A stretch of DNA of 64,000 nucleotides from Bermanella sp034112325 (GTDB lineage Bacteria > Pseudomonadota > Gammaproteobacteria > Pseudomonadales > Oceanobacteraceae), in the NCBI GenBank assembly GCA_034112325.1, contig JAWUVO010000108.1, positions 1-64,000 of the forward strand, written 5' to 3'. Both the position numbers and the translations under genes were made by a program. The notes under the pieces are model-generated. The model was not told the DNA's origin, made no database searches, and saw nothing but the letters and a program-made list of their open reading frames with translations. This document shows positions 1 to 9,459 of the stretch, in pieces; the stretch's first letter is position 1; every line of letters starts with the position of its first letter.

Positions 1-267
1 ATACAGCGAGTCCGTGAAGACAAAAAGTTAGAAATATCGCTAAAAGCCCCTGGTTTTGCTCGAGTTGAAGGGCTGGCATTAGAAGTACTTGAAAAACTAC
101 AAGCCGAAGACGGATTTTTGCCGATTAGCGATAAGAGCGATCCTAAGAAAATTAAAGATGTTTTTAAATGCAGTAAAAATAGTTTTAAACAAGCTATTGG
201 TGTTTTATACAAAGCTCGTATTATTACCATTGAAAAAAGTGGCATTACCCTAATAGCAGAGGATTAA
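1..267 (+). CDS. CvfB-like S1/winged-helix RNA-binding protein, 3' end only
   Basis: Only the last 88 codons are in the window; the start lies upstream. The segment shows the C-terminal winged-helix part of the CvfB/YitL family: an ILxxL-type helix, the stretch LPISDKSDP, then SKNSFKQAIGVLYK and the final strand ITLIAED. In that family S1-like domains precede this region and the protein binds RNA; its role in Gram-negative bacteria is poorly defined. The stop codon lies inside the first unit of a 14-bp tandem repeat, and a strong hairpin follows 34 bases later. Confidence 0.75.
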   Translation: MQRVREDKKLEISLKAPGFARVEGLALEVLEKLQAEDGFLPISDKSDPKKIKDVFKCSKNSFKQAIGVLYKARIITIEKSGITLIAED

Positions 268-294
268 TAGCAGAAGATTAATAGCAGAAGATTA
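253..294. repeat. Three tandem 14-bp units across a stop codon
   Basis: The unit atagcagaagatta occurs three times head to tail (the first copy has one change, gag for gaa). The first unit encodes the last residues and the stop of the cvfB-like gene, so the other two look like a local duplication of the 3' end. Translation is unaffected because the stop is in unit one. Confidence 0.85.
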
Positions 295-300
295 ATGTAT

Positions 301-336
301 GCATAAAAAAGGAGAGCTCAGCTCTCCTTTTTATGC
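301..336. terminator. Bidirectional rho-independent terminator
   Basis: The arms ggagagc and gctctcc surround loop tca. An A-run flanks on the left and a T-run on the right, and the pairing extends outward to gcat/atgc with one base unpaired. It can terminate the cvfB-like gene on plus and the beta-barrel genes on minus. Confidence 0.85.
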
Positions 337-438
337 ATTATTTACTATTAAAATTACACACCCTGTAATTCAACCCTCAGGGTCCCATGAGCCTCTGCTT
401 TTATTCCTTGAGGTTTATATTTAAAGCCAACCTAAGGT

Positions 439-1107
439 TTAGAAAAATGCCGTTAAACCTGCGGTAAATTCTAGGTTGTGAGTGCGTTTAGGCTCAACTA
501 TTTCAGCCCTGAAGCTCATGTCGCGCATATCCAGATTAAAAGTCAGCCAATCTTTTAAAATAATACGATAGCCAGAACCCATGGTAATGGTGAAATGGTC
601 GTCGTCGTTAAATTTAGTATTGCCCGCGCCAAGCACTAAATAGAATGCGCTGTTAAGTGTTAGGTTTTGATTTATGAAGGTCTCGCCGGGAAACAGGTTG
701 TATCCCACTAATAGGTTGTAGTAGCTGTATTCGCGGTTAATTATAATGTTGAGGCCGCCGGTTTGTGCTTCAGCGCTGCTTAAGCCAGCTTCAGCTTTAC
801 CGAAGTTTGTTTGTAAAAAGAAGTCTTCGGTGGCGTGAAATGATGCTTTAAACCCTGTAACAACGTCGGTGCCAAAGTCTTCAATAGCCAGTATCCCGGT
901 AAAAAATCCCACTTCAAAAAATTCCGAATCGATTTGAGCCTCATACACTTCGCGTTGCTCTGGGTCAGGCTCTACCACGATAATTGGGTTGATTTGTACA
1001 TTGCCCGAGTCATCGGCCTCTAGAGCGGCCGATGCATATGCCCCATGGCAAACGCTAAGCAGCAAAACAGATATTTTGATTAATGTGGTATTGCTCAATA
1101 TATTCAT
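439..1107 (-). CDS. Outer-membrane beta-barrel protein of the Agl-Glt-like locus
   Basis: This is a 222-residue exported protein: a signal peptide (about residues 1-25, ending GAYA), then a predicted 8-10 strand barrel with alternating hydrophobic residues and a C-terminal Phe (LTAFF) as BAM substrates have. It resembles the outer-membrane beta-barrel domain family first defined in myxobacteria (OMP_myx_plus type). It lies downstream of a second barrel gene on the same strand (104-bp gap), and the pair diverges from the TPR/ExbB/ExbD/AgmX-like operon. Inferred role: outer-membrane part of that trans-envelope complex, in the position of GltA/GltB. Family-level call fair; one-to-one orthology not claimed. 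Confidence 0.7.
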   Translation of the reverse strand: MNILSNTTLIKISVLLLSVCHGAYASAALEADDSGNVQINPIIVVEPDPEQREVYEAQIDSEFFEVGFFTGILAIEDFGTDVVTGFKASFHATEDFFLQTNFGKAEAGLSSAEAQTGGLNIIINREYSYYNLLVGYNLFPGETFINQNLTLNSAFYLVLGAGNTKFNDDDHFTITMGSGYRIILKDWLTFNLDMRDMSFRAEIVEPKRTHNLEFTAGLTAFF

Positions 1108-1211
1108 TATTTGTATTCCTTGGCCCAGTACTGCGATTACACAGATTGATCAGGCAGATAGATAATAAAGTTTAAAAATAGGCTCGTTAAATAAACAGCT
1201 AAAATAAACAG

Positions 1212-2045
1212 TTAGAAGAAGCTGCTAAAACCCAGTCGGAATGCGTCATTACTTAAACTACCGCGATCTCCGGTTAAAATTATTTTGCGATATTCACCGC
1301 GCACCACAAAGTTAAATCCTATGTAGTAATTAATACCCACACCGGTAAATTCGTAATCGTCATCAAAACTATTGGTAAAGCCAATTTGCGCTTTTGTTTT
1401 ACGTTTTAGCGTTTGCTTACCAAAACCCTTGCTTATAAAAGGGGTAATGGGCCACTTAGCCACATAGTCCAACAGCTGGAAGGGTTCAATTATAATGCTG
1501 GCCCCATAGTTTGTACCGTCGAGAGTTTCATCAAAAATCTCACCGTATTCTACTTCGGCTCCCGCCCAAGATAATAACCTGAATCCGGCCATAACCGTGG
1601 CTGTATTGGCTTGCTCTTGCTGGCCAATGGCAAACCCCACTCGAGCCTGCTGCGCTAAAAAGTCGCCATGCTGAACATCTGGTAATGCAGCCGGTAAGCC
1701 AGTGGGGGCAAGGGTTCTGGCCAATGCCTGTTGCTTAACCCAGCCTTGACGGCCGCGGCGATCACTAACAAAAAACCAGTTGGTGCGACGCGTGTGCACA
1801 TTAACGCTTTGACCCTGCTCTATAACATGAAAAATAGGGTAGCCGCGGCCAGGACCTGAATGTAGCTCTAAATAACTATCAATGACTTTTAGCTCCACAG
1901 AACGACTAGTATCATTAATGTCAGGATTAGAACTCAACTTATCTAACCCTAATGGAAGCTCTAGCGCTGAAGCAGGTAGGCTTATAAGCAAAGTAAGTAT
2001 AAAGCTACTGGGTATCGTTCTAAGTAAGGCATTTATTGTTAACAT
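1212..2045 (-). CDS. Exported SH3-domain plus beta-barrel protein
   Basis: The protein has 277 residues. A signal peptide (ending PASA, about residue 27) is followed by a bacterial SH3 domain (about 50-110: YLELHSGPGRGYPIFHVIEQG, then NWFFVSDRRGRQGWV), which in periplasmic proteins usually contacts peptidoglycan or protein partners. The rest (about 130-277) is beta-rich and ends in Phe (GFSSFF), like a small outer-membrane barrel. It is the first gene of the minus-strand pair and is transcribed away from the motor operon through a shared 358-bp region. The SH3-barrel fusion suggests it links peptidoglycan to the outer membrane within the machine; that is inference. Confidence 0.65.
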   Translation of the reverse strand: MLTINALLRTIPSSFILTLLISLPASALELPLGLDKLSSNPDINDTSRSVELKVIDSYLELHSGPGRGYPIFHVIEQGQSVNVHTRRTNWFFVSDRRGRQGWVKQQALARTLAPTGLPAALPDVQHGDFLAQQARVGFAIGQQEQANTATVMAGFRLLSWAGAEVEYGEIFDETLDGTNYGASIIIEPFQLLDYVAKWPITPFISKGFGKQTLKRKTKAQIGFTNSFDDDYEFTGVGINYYIGFNFVVRGEYRKIILTGDRGSLSNDAFRLGFSSFF

Positions 2046-2403
2046 TGGAAAAACTCTTTTAAATTCACTAATAAAAACATTTAAACCTCAAAATTCTCGT
2101 GAAAACCAGAGCTGTATTGTAAACCTATTCAAATTCTTATCCCCTATGTCGATCACTTGCTAGGTGTGATGCAGTTCACTAACCGAAAGTTTATGTGTAT
2201 CAATTGGCGTATTTTTTGTAAATCAAGTGAAATTAATAAAAATAATAGCCAATAATTTGAACTGACTCCGGTTAATTTCAAATGAAATTCAGCATAATGA
2301 GCCGCTAGTACAGACTAGGTTAGTAAATACTTATTCAGCTTTATGAGCCCACCGCTCATAGTTCCCTGTTTCTAACCTTGTCCATTAATCATTGGTAAAC
2401 ATT
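2046..2403. promoter_or_regulatory. Divergent intergenic region with an inverted repeat
   Basis: This AT-rich spacer separates the two barrel genes (minus) from the motor operon (plus). At 2274-2289 there is a perfect 7-bp inverted repeat, aatttca-aa-tgaaatt, a possible operator. I could not assign convincing -35/-10 boxes. An open frame on plus overlapping the minus gene (1882-2163) has no support as a gene. Confidence 0.4.
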
Positions 2404-3006
2404 ATGACAGCCTTAATCAGTAAAAAACTTATAAGTCGATATCTGCGTATTCTTCTGCCAGTCGTTTTCATGGTAGGCGCTAACATGAGTTTCGCAGCCG
2501 AGAGTCAAATTAACTTCGCACAAGATGCAAAAGCCAAAGGCGCACAAGCCGCGTTAAATACAGTAAAAAAATTATCTAATGAGATACAGCAGCTTAAATC
2601 AGAAGTAGTTGATCTTAATAAAGACCTAAGATTAATGGAGGAAGAGCTGTTATTTCCTACTAGCACTCAGGCCACAGTTTTTGTGTCGTTAGATATTGGT
2701 AAATTTTTCACATTAGAGAGCGTTAAGCTAAAGTTAGATGAGAGACAAGTCGCAACGCATTTGTACAGTGAGAAACAGCGTCAATCCTTAGCTCGCGGAG
2801 GTGTCCAGCGACTGCATATGACCAACTTGAATCAAGGCAAGCATACTTTAAGCGCATTTTTTACTGGTCTTGGCCCAAATGGTCGGCCTTATAAGCGCGC
2901 CAGCGAGCTTACTTTTATTAAAGGTAAAGGCAGTCAGTATATCGAATTAATCATAATCGACGACCTAGACAAGCAAGAGCCTAACTTTGTCATTAAGCAA
3001 TGGTAG
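2404..3006 (+). CDS. Exported coiled-coil/beta-sandwich protein, first gene of motor operon
   Basis: The protein has 200 residues from ATG 2404; an upstream in-frame TTG at 2392 is less likely. A signal peptide ends about residue 31 (MSFAA), a coiled coil spans about 45-85 (NTVKKLSNEIQQLKSEVV, acidic and basic heptads), and a beta-rich C-terminal half (about 90-200) resembles an Ig-like fold with a HxxxxxxFTGxGPNGRPY loop. I do not know a named function. Its position at the head of the operon and its exported, TPR-free form suggest a periplasmic structural component. Confidence 0.6.
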   Translation: MTALISKKLISRYLRILLPVVFMVGANMSFAAESQINFAQDAKAKGAQAALNTVKKLSNEIQQLKSEVVDLNKDLRLMEEELLFPTSTQATVFVSLDIGKFFTLESVKLKLDERQVATHLYSEKQRQSLARGGVQRLHMTNLNQGKHTLSAFFTGLGPNGRPYKRASELTFIKGKGSQYIELIIIDDLDKQEPNFVIKQW

Positions 3007-3037
3007 CCGCATTGTGATTATTAATGTTATTAAATCG

Positions 3038-4738
3038 ATGTTTACTCGCCTGCTGCCTCTATTGATATTAGCGACTGTTATTGCACCTACGTCATTATTA
3101 GCCGCGTCTGTAAAAGACTTAAAATACGGTAGTATTTTGTTCGATTACTATCAACAGGAATACTTTAAGGCATTGGTGGGTTATGAATATGCTAAGGCTA
3201 CCAATGAACTAGTGAATAATGGTGACGAAGCTAGGCTTCTTCAGGGCGGTATGACCTTATCTTATGGCCTGCCTGACCAGGCGCAATTAATATTTACTGA
3301 ACTACTTAACGAGTCTGTTCCACAAGAAACACGCAATAAAGCTTGGTTTTACCTTGGAAAATTATATTATCAGAAAGGCGATATAGATAGCGCTGCCAGT
3401 AATCTAGGCAGAGTGCAGGGTAATGTGCCAGCGGAAGTGGCCGACGAGTTTAATTATTTAGCGACACTCATTAATATTAAGAATAATCACTTTGATGCCG
3501 CCGAAAGTGCACTGAAATTTGTCGGCAAAGACAGTGTATACGAACCTTACCTACTATTTAATTTAGCAATTAGCCAGCTAGCCAGTGGCGAAGTAGAAGC
3601 GTGCCGTCAAAACTTAATTAAAGTTACTGAGTTTGCTAAAAGTAAGCCAGAAGAAGAGTACTTGGTGTTGGCCGACAGGGCCAAACAAGCTTTGGCTCAT
3701 ACGTATGTCCAAGAAAATAACTTACTAATGGCTTGGCAGTACCTGCAAAATGTAAGGACTACAGGGCTGTACAGTAACCGCGCATTATTAAGTTATGGCT
3801 GGACAGCTATAAAATTAAAACAATTTGACCAAGCTATCCCAGCCCTTAGGGCGTTAAATAAACGTTCAATCAGTATTCCGGAAGTACAAGAGGCAAAGGT
3901 CCTACTTGGGCATTTGTATGAGCAAAAAGGGGCGACACGAACAGCTTTGAAGCAGTACTTACTGGCCGAAAAAGCATTTAAAGAAGGTGTTGCTTCGATA
4001 TTACACGCGCGCAAGGTCATTTCGGGTCAGCGTATCCCTGAGGAATTTGTGGTCAACCTAGACGCAATGATGGACGAAACCGACTGGTACGGAAGTGAGC
4101 CAAGTATCGACTATACTAAGTTAACTCCTTTTTTAGTGGAATTAATGTCTAGTAATCCATTTCACAGTGTGATCAAAGAACTACGGGATTTATATGCACT
4201 GCGTAAAAATTTAGACTATTGGGAGCGTCAAGCGGTTGAGCATCAGCTTATTATTCGCCATAGACAGCAGGGGCTAACAAGCACCAAGATTCAAAGTTTT
4301 TTGAAAAAAGCTGAAACTAATAAAGAGCGTTTAGAAAATGAAATTAGTGACTTACGCTTGCATACAATGACACTAGATATAGAAGAGCAAGATCGCTTCT
4401 CTTCGTTAATTGAAGCAACAGATAAAAGCTTTGAATTTTTAGACGACAAGTTAACTAAAGTAAAAGCAATTAAAGAGCCCTTCAAACAATCTGAAAAGAA
4501 TATTTTATGGGCGGATAAATTGCATAAGCGGATCAAACAAAAGCTGGCGAAGACAGATAGCCTAATTAACAAATTAGAAAATGTAATGCGTATCGTAGTT
4601 AATGCAGAGCTAGATAATCATGATGAGCGCATGCGCTATTACTGGGCCCAGGCTCGTTTAGGCAAAGCCCGCTTATATGATAAAACGCTTAATAATATAC
4701 AAAATGAACAAATTGAAACTAACGGAGCACAGCCATAA
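3038..4738 (+). CDS. Exported TPR-repeat protein of the motor operon
   Basis: The protein has 566 residues from ATG 3038, which gives a clean signal peptide (LLPLLILATVIAPTSLLAA). An in-frame TTG at 2987 would overlap the previous gene and bury the signal sequence, so I reject it. Several TPR-like helical pairs lie at about residues 80-320 (for example KAWFYLGKLYYQKGDIDSA), followed by a charged, probably coiled-coil region at about 400-520. Its stop overlaps the next start by one base (TAATG). It is likely a periplasmic scaffold in the place of the Glt TPR proteins; the function is inferred from context. Confidence 0.65.
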   Translation: MFTRLLPLLILATVIAPTSLLAASVKDLKYGSILFDYYQQEYFKALVGYEYAKATNELVNNGDEARLLQGGMTLSYGLPDQAQLIFTELLNESVPQETRNKAWFYLGKLYYQKGDIDSAASNLGRVQGNVPAEVADEFNYLATLINIKNNHFDAAESALKFVGKDSVYEPYLLFNLAISQLASGEVEACRQNLIKVTEFAKSKPEEEYLVLADRAKQALAHTYVQENNLLMAWQYLQNVRTTGLYSNRALLSYGWTAIKLKQFDQAIPALRALNKRSISIPEVQEAKVLLGHLYEQKGATRTALKQYLLAEKAFKEGVASILHARKVISGQRIPEEFVVNLDAMMDETDWYGSEPSIDYTKLTPFLVELMSSNPFHSVIKELRDLYALRKNLDYWERQAVEHQLIIRHRQQGLTSTKIQSFLKKAETNKERLENEISDLRLHTMTLDIEEQDRFSSLIEATDKSFEFLDDKLTKVKAIKEPFKQSEKNILWADKLHKRIKQKLAKTDSLINKLENVMRIVVNAELDNHDERMRYYWAQARLGKARLYDKTLNNIQNEQIETNGAQP

Positions 4739-7617
4739 TGTTAATGCGTAACGCGGCCTTGGCCGCGATTTTTGGCTTGCTGGTATCTGGATGCAGTTCT
4801 CAGGGAACTATTGCTGGATTAGAGCAAGATCAAGTAGAAGCTGAGCAGTCAACGTTAGATTTTAGTAATTTAGACCATGAAAAAGTTCGTAACGAGTACG
4901 AAGAGCTACTTGATCTTGTGGATGATGATTATCTAAAAGAAAAAATACAGCGCCGCATTGCTGGTGTCCGAATGCAAGAGGGTGACGAAAATACAGCTAC
5001 CAAAGCACCTAAGCAAGGCTATTATCGCAATGCTATTGCTGACCATTTAGATATTTTAGAAAAATACCCTAACAGCCCAGATAACGCAGATGTTCTTTAT
5101 CAATTAGCAAAAGCTTACGACATGGAAGGTAAAACTAATAATGCTCGTCAGATGCTTGAGCGATTGGTACGTCGTCATCCAAATTATCCTGCTATATCTG
5201 AAGCTTATTTTCGTCTAGGTGATATTTACTTTTCTAAAAACTGGTATAAAAAGTCTGAAGATGCTTACCGAGTAACCACAGAAAAAAACAGTGGGAAACT
5301 GGTATTAAATGCTCATTACATGATGGCTTGGGCATTATATAAACAAGGTGACTACAACCAGTCATTAAATAATTTAGCCATTGTTATCGACCGACTACTA
5401 GGTAGTGAAACCTCTGGCCAAGCACTTAGTAAGGCTGAGCAGAATCTAGTTGAGGATGCATTACATAGTATGAGCTTAGGTTTAGTCAGTTTAGGCGGTG
5501 CTAAAGCCATAGCAGATATTAAAAGAATTAAGGGTAAAGAATATGTGTGGCGTATTTATGATGAGTTAGCTGGATTTTACCTAGAAAAAGCAAGGTACGA
5601 TGATAGTGCGGTAACTTATCGAGAGTATATTTTAATAAGCCCACTTGATAAGCGTGCTGGTCATTTCCATAGTAAATTAATTGCAGCATATGTTAAGGGC
5701 GCATTTCCACAACTTGTTTTGTCAGAAAAAGAAAACTATGTGGATTTTTACGGCCCAACCTCAAAATACTTACAAGCTTATCCTGATCAAAAACAGGCTG
5801 TTTATAAAAATCTTAAACAATATTATTCTGAATTAGCTCAGCACTACCATGCCGAGGGTCAGCAGGCAGTTAAGCAGTATGAAAAAACAAACGAGTCACA
5901 TTTAAAAGCATTGGCTACCAGTTCATTAGCAAAAGCTACTGGTTATTATGGGCAGTTTATTCAAGCCTTTCCTAACGATTCTGCGGTAGCAGGTTTAATG
6001 TATAAAAAAGCGGATGCGCATTTTGAAAACAAGCAATACTCATTAGCTGCAAGCGACTATAGCGTTATAGCTTACGGAAACACTCAATTCAAAAAGGCCG
6101 ACTATAAACAAGGTAATAAGGCGGCTTATGCAAGTTTGATTTCATTTAGTAAGCATATTGAGCAGTTGAAATCGAAACAGGTAAATAAAAAAGAGTTACA
6201 GGTTTGGCAGGCCAAGTCAGTGGATTCTATGCTTATGTTTTCTGAGGTTTTTCATAAAGACCCGCGTGCTATTGCAGTGTTAACAAATGCGGCTCAGGCA
6301 TTATTTGCGTTGAATGAATTTGATCGAGCTATTTTGGTCGCGAGCAACTTAATTAAAACAAAACCTAGGTTAGCGAAAGATCTAAAACAAACTGCATACG
6401 GAATAATGGCGCATTCGTATTTTCAGAAAGGCGATTACCAGTTAGCGCAAAATAATTATCAGGCCCAGCGTAAGCTAGTTAAAAAAGATTCTGCAGATTA
6501 TTTAGATATAAGCAATCAAGTGGCGGCATCTATCTATAAAAAAGCAGAGGCTATTCAATTAGTCGCAGCCGAAAAAGTAAAATCAGGAGAAGCTAATCCG
6601 GAGTCATTAAAAGTCAGTAATGCTGTTGCGATTAAGGAGTTGTTAAGTTTAAAGGTGTTAGCGCCTAATACAAATATTCGTATTTTAGGTCAATATGACG
6701 CTGCATCATTAATGCTGCAAGTCAAGCAGTGGAAGTCTGCGATAACAGAATTAACTCAGCTTAAAACTATGTTTACTAAGCACAAACTAGCAGTGGAGTT
6801 TCCGCGTAAGCTAGCGTTTGCTTATGAGCAAGACAAGCAATGGGAAAAAGCCGCTGTGGCATATACGGCTTTGTTTAAATTAGACCCCGACCCAAAAGTT
6901 AAACAAGAGGCTTTGTTTGTATCGGCTGGTTTACAGCAAAAGCTGGGCAGGAATGGAAAGGCGATCGAATATTATCGTGATTATGCACACAAATATGAGA
7001 AGCCATTCGATAACCGTATGGAAGCTAGATTCCACCTTGCTGATCTATACCTAAAAGAAAAGGATAATGACCGTCATTTATTTTGGCTGCGCCGAATCAT
7101 TGAAGGGGACCAAAAAGGAGGTGGTGAGCGCACTGAGCGAAGCCGCTATTTAGGAGCATGGGCTAATGTTAAGTACGGTGATTATTTCGCTTGGGAATTT
7201 AACCGTAGAGCATTACGATTACCAATTGAATCTAGCATGCAGCGTAAAAATCAATACATCCAAGATGCTACCACGCGTTATAATATGGCCTCTGAATATG
7301 GCATCTTAGAGTTTGTTACTCAGGCTACGTTCAAGACAGGCGCACTTTATGCCAAGTTTGGTAGCGAGCTAAAATCGGCTCCGGTTCCAAAAGGAATGAG
7401 TGCGGCGGATACCGCTATGTATAAAAATATTATGGGTGAGCAGGGTCAGCCGTTCTCTGATTTAGCAGCAAGTATTCATCTAAATAATCTTCAGTTAAGT
7501 TGGAAAGGTTATTTTAATGAGTGGATCTCTCAAAGTTTTGACGCTATGCAAGTATTATCGCCAGTGCGTTTTGGTAAGGTTGAAGAAGTAGCGAGGTATG
7601 GTGATGAAATTCGTTAA
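4738..7617 (+). CDS. Large TPR lipoprotein of the motor operon
   Basis: The protein has 959 residues. The N terminus is a lipoprotein signal with lipobox LVSGC (Cys about residue 19). The mature protein is almost wholly TPR-type helical repeats, for example HLDILEKYPNSPDNADVLYQ and YFRLGDIYFSKNWYKKSEDAY, spread over about 100-860, so it should form a long solenoid at the periplasmic face of a membrane. There is no Asp at mature position +2 (Ser follows Cys), so outer-membrane sorting is expected. It overlaps the next gene by 20 bp, implying coupled translation. By size, repeats and place it resembles the large TPR component of the Glt complex (GltD/AgmU type); orthology is not proven. Confidence 0.7.
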   Translation: MLMRNAALAAIFGLLVSGCSSQGTIAGLEQDQVEAEQSTLDFSNLDHEKVRNEYEELLDLVDDDYLKEKIQRRIAGVRMQEGDENTATKAPKQGYYRNAIADHLDILEKYPNSPDNADVLYQLAKAYDMEGKTNNARQMLERLVRRHPNYPAISEAYFRLGDIYFSKNWYKKSEDAYRVTTEKNSGKLVLNAHYMMAWALYKQGDYNQSLNNLAIVIDRLLGSETSGQALSKAEQNLVEDALHSMSLGLVSLGGAKAIADIKRIKGKEYVWRIYDELAGFYLEKARYDDSAVTYREYILISPLDKRAGHFHSKLIAAYVKGAFPQLVLSEKENYVDFYGPTSKYLQAYPDQKQAVYKNLKQYYSELAQHYHAEGQQAVKQYEKTNESHLKALATSSLAKATGYYGQFIQAFPNDSAVAGLMYKKADAHFENKQYSLAASDYSVIAYGNTQFKKADYKQGNKAAYASLISFSKHIEQLKSKQVNKKELQVWQAKSVDSMLMFSEVFHKDPRAIAVLTNAAQALFALNEFDRAILVASNLIKTKPRLAKDLKQTAYGIMAHSYFQKGDYQLAQNNYQAQRKLVKKDSADYLDISNQVAASIYKKAEAIQLVAAEKVKSGEANPESLKVSNAVAIKELLSLKVLAPNTNIRILGQYDAASLMLQVKQWKSAITELTQLKTMFTKHKLAVEFPRKLAFAYEQDKQWEKAAVAYTALFKLDPDPKVKQEALFVSAGLQQKLGRNGKAIEYYRDYAHKYEKPFDNRMEARFHLADLYLKEKDNDRHLFWLRRIIEGDQKGGGERTERSRYLGAWANVKYGDYFAWEFNRRALRLPIESSMQRKNQYIQDATTRYNMASEYGILEFVTQATFKTGALYAKFGSELKSAPVPKGMSAADTAMYKNIMGEQGQPFSDLAASIHLNNLQLSWKGYFNEWISQSFDAMQVLSPVRFGKVEEVARYGDEIR

Positions 7618-8368
7618 TCAAATATTGGCTAGTGTCTGTGTAGTTAGCCTACTGCTAATTAGTGGTTGTGCTGGAAAGGTTCAGCTGCCACAAGCAGGAC
7701 AAAAGGTTGCGTTAAAATCAACCTCGCAATATATACCCAAAAAGAGCTTTGTAGAGGGTAAGGAACAGCCTTATGAGGCTACTGAAAACCCCTATTTAAA
7801 TATCCGCAGTAAGGTTAGTAAGGGTTCAGTGCTACTTTTTATTGAGGCAAAAAAAGCTAAACGTAATGGTAAGCTAGCATTGGCTAAGCAAAAGCTTGGT
7901 GTAATTACCCAAAAAGATGAGTCATTATCTGGCCCTTGGAGTATGTTGGGTGATATTGCGGTTGAAGAAAAGCAATTTAAACTTGCTGCCTCTCATTACA
8001 AAAAATCTATAGGAATCACTCCGGATAATGTCAATGCATACACTGCTTTAGCAACAGTGCAGCGATTAATGGGTGAGTACGATGTAGCGCAGAACACATT
8101 AGAAGCTGCTTTAAAGCTCTGGCCTGATTTTCCTGAGGCGCATTTAAACCTTGGTATTTTATATGACATATATCTAAACAAACCTAAGCAAGCGCAAATG
8201 CATATGGAAGCTTATTTATATTTAACAGATTATAAAAATAAATTGGCTGAAACATGGTTTGAAGAGGTTAAGTCTAGAACAGGTATTACCACTAGCTTTA
8301 TCGTGGATCAAGCATTGGTAGTCAAGCCGACTAGTTCGACAGTAGATAAGTCAGAGGTGAAAAAATGA
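7598..8368 (+). CDS. TPR lipoprotein (AglT/GltE-like)
   Basis: The protein has 256 residues. The lipoprotein signal has lipobox LISGC. TPR units lie at about residues 105-200 (SMLGDIAVEEKQFKLAASHY, then VNAYTALATVQRLMGEYDVA, then PEAHLNLGILYDIYL). The start at 7598 lies inside the preceding gene; a second ATG at 7604 is equally possible. A single small TPR lipoprotein beside TolQ/ExbD-type genes is the usual form of AglT/GltE. It likely sits at the outer membrane and contacts the barrel proteins; that is inference from family and context. Confidence 0.65.
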   Translation: MVMKFVNQILASVCVVSLLLISGCAGKVQLPQAGQKVALKSTSQYIPKKSFVEGKEQPYEATENPYLNIRSKVSKGSVLLFIEAKKAKRNGKLALAKQKLGVITQKDESLSGPWSMLGDIAVEEKQFKLAASHYKKSIGITPDNVNAYTALATVQRLMGEYDVAQNTLEAALKLWPDFPEAHLNLGILYDIYLNKPKQAQMHMEAYLYLTDYKNKLAETWFEEVKSRTGITTSFIVDQALVVKPTSSTVDKSEVKK

Positions 8369-8637
8369 AACTTATAACGACTTCTATAATCGTAATAAGC
8401 TTTGCTTGCTGTAATGCATTTTCTGACGAACCAATTAAACTAGAAAGCCAGTTTGTCGGTGATAAAGAACAGCCAGCGGTAAGTTATTTTATGCCTTGGC
8501 AGGGGCCAGGTACTGGTAGCGGCTTAGAGCAAAAACAAGAAGATAAGTACGAAAAGAGTATTGATGCAGTAGACCGTGATGTGATGCTTAGGTCTATGCG
8601 CATTTACGACGAATTAAATTTAGAAGGCAATCCGTAA
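8365..8637 (+). CDS. Small exported protein of the motor operon
   Basis: The protein has 90 residues, with a 4-bp ATGA overlap with the previous gene, so it is translationally coupled and very likely real. A signal peptide spans about residues 1-20 (cleavage near NAFSD). The mature part is about 70 residues, polar and Gly/Pro-rich in the middle (MPWQGPGTGSG) with an acidic helix at the end. It has no Cys in a lipobox. I do not recognise the family. It may be a small periplasmic subunit specific to this type of locus. Confidence 0.6.
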   Translation: MKLITTSIIVISFACCNAFSDEPIKLESQFVGDKEQPAVSYFMPWQGPGTGSGLEQKQEDKYEKSIDAVDRDVMLRSMRIYDELNLEGNP

Positions 8638-8725
8638 GTAATTTATTTTGATACGGATTGTATAAAAAATTATTTAAATATAAATATAGCAACGGCTAAA
8701 CTGCTGTTGGTAAAAGGTGGCAACA

Positions 8726-9391
8726 ATGGAATTTTTCTCGGGTATTGTAAAGTTTTTTCAAGATGGTGGTTTATTCATTTACCCCATTGCTTTAGTGCTG
8801 GCTATAGGTATTGCGATAAGTATTGAGCGCTGGCGTTTTCTTAATGGTGAAAAGGCGCGAAATTTAAAGGCATTTGATGACTTTTTACCCTTATTGCGTA
8901 CAGATGATCATGAAAAAATGACATTATTTACCCGTGATAGTGACGCTCCAGTATCTAGAATGATTGGTTGCGGGTTGGATATGATGCGAGTGACTAAACA
9001 GCGTGCCGATGTAGAACAAGCTATGAGTGAAGGTATGATGGAAGCGGTTCCTCGTTTAGAAGAACGTACCGGCTATTTAGCGGTACTTGCTAACGTGGCA
9101 ACATTATTAGGTTTGTTAGGTACAATTATTGGTTTGATCGCGGCCTTTACCGCGGTAGCAAACGCAGACCCAGCAGAAAAATCAAAGCTATTGTCGTTAT
9201 CTATTTCGGTTGCCATGAACACCACAGCATTTGGTTTGATTGCAGCTATTCCATTATTAATAAGTCATGCCATTTTAACCAACCGAACCAATGCCATTAT
9301 TGGTAGTATTGAAATGGCGGGTGTTAAATTTTTAAACGTAATGACATTAAATCGTGCCATAGAAGCTGGCATTCCAAAGCCTATCAAATAA
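8726..9391 (+). CDS. MotA/TolQ/ExbB-family proton channel (AglR-like)
   Basis: The protein has 221 residues from ATG 8726, preceded by a Shine-Dalgarno-like aaaggtgg; an in-frame GTG at 8717 is less likely. There are three membrane segments: about 14-32, about 115-140 (ATLLGLLGTIIGLIAAF) and about 155-180 (MNTTAFGLIAAIPLLISHAI), the last two carrying the family signature, with a cytoplasmic loop between the first and second. The family forms the pentameric ring that uses proton flow with ExbD/TolR dimers. Two ExbD genes follow directly, as in the aglRQS module. It is separated from the upstream TPR genes by only 88 bp. Confidence 0.9.
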   Translation: MEFFSGIVKFFQDGGLFIYPIALVLAIGIAISIERWRFLNGEKARNLKAFDDFLPLLRTDDHEKMTLFTRDSDAPVSRMIGCGLDMMRVTKQRADVEQAMSEGMMEAVPRLEERTGYLAVLANVATLLGLLGTIIGLIAAFTAVANADPAEKSKLLSLSISVAMNTTAFGLIAAIPLLISHAILTNRTNAIIGSIEMAGVKFLNVMTLNRAIEAGIPKPIK

Positions 9392-9459
9392 ACGCTTAAG
9401 CAATTGAATTTTGAACATCAACATTCAAATAATTAAAGTGCGACAGCAGGTATTTAGCT

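Noticed and set aside
1882..2163. 93-codon plus frame overlapping the SH3/barrel gene
   Set aside because: Mostly antisense to a real gene and lacks any family feature.
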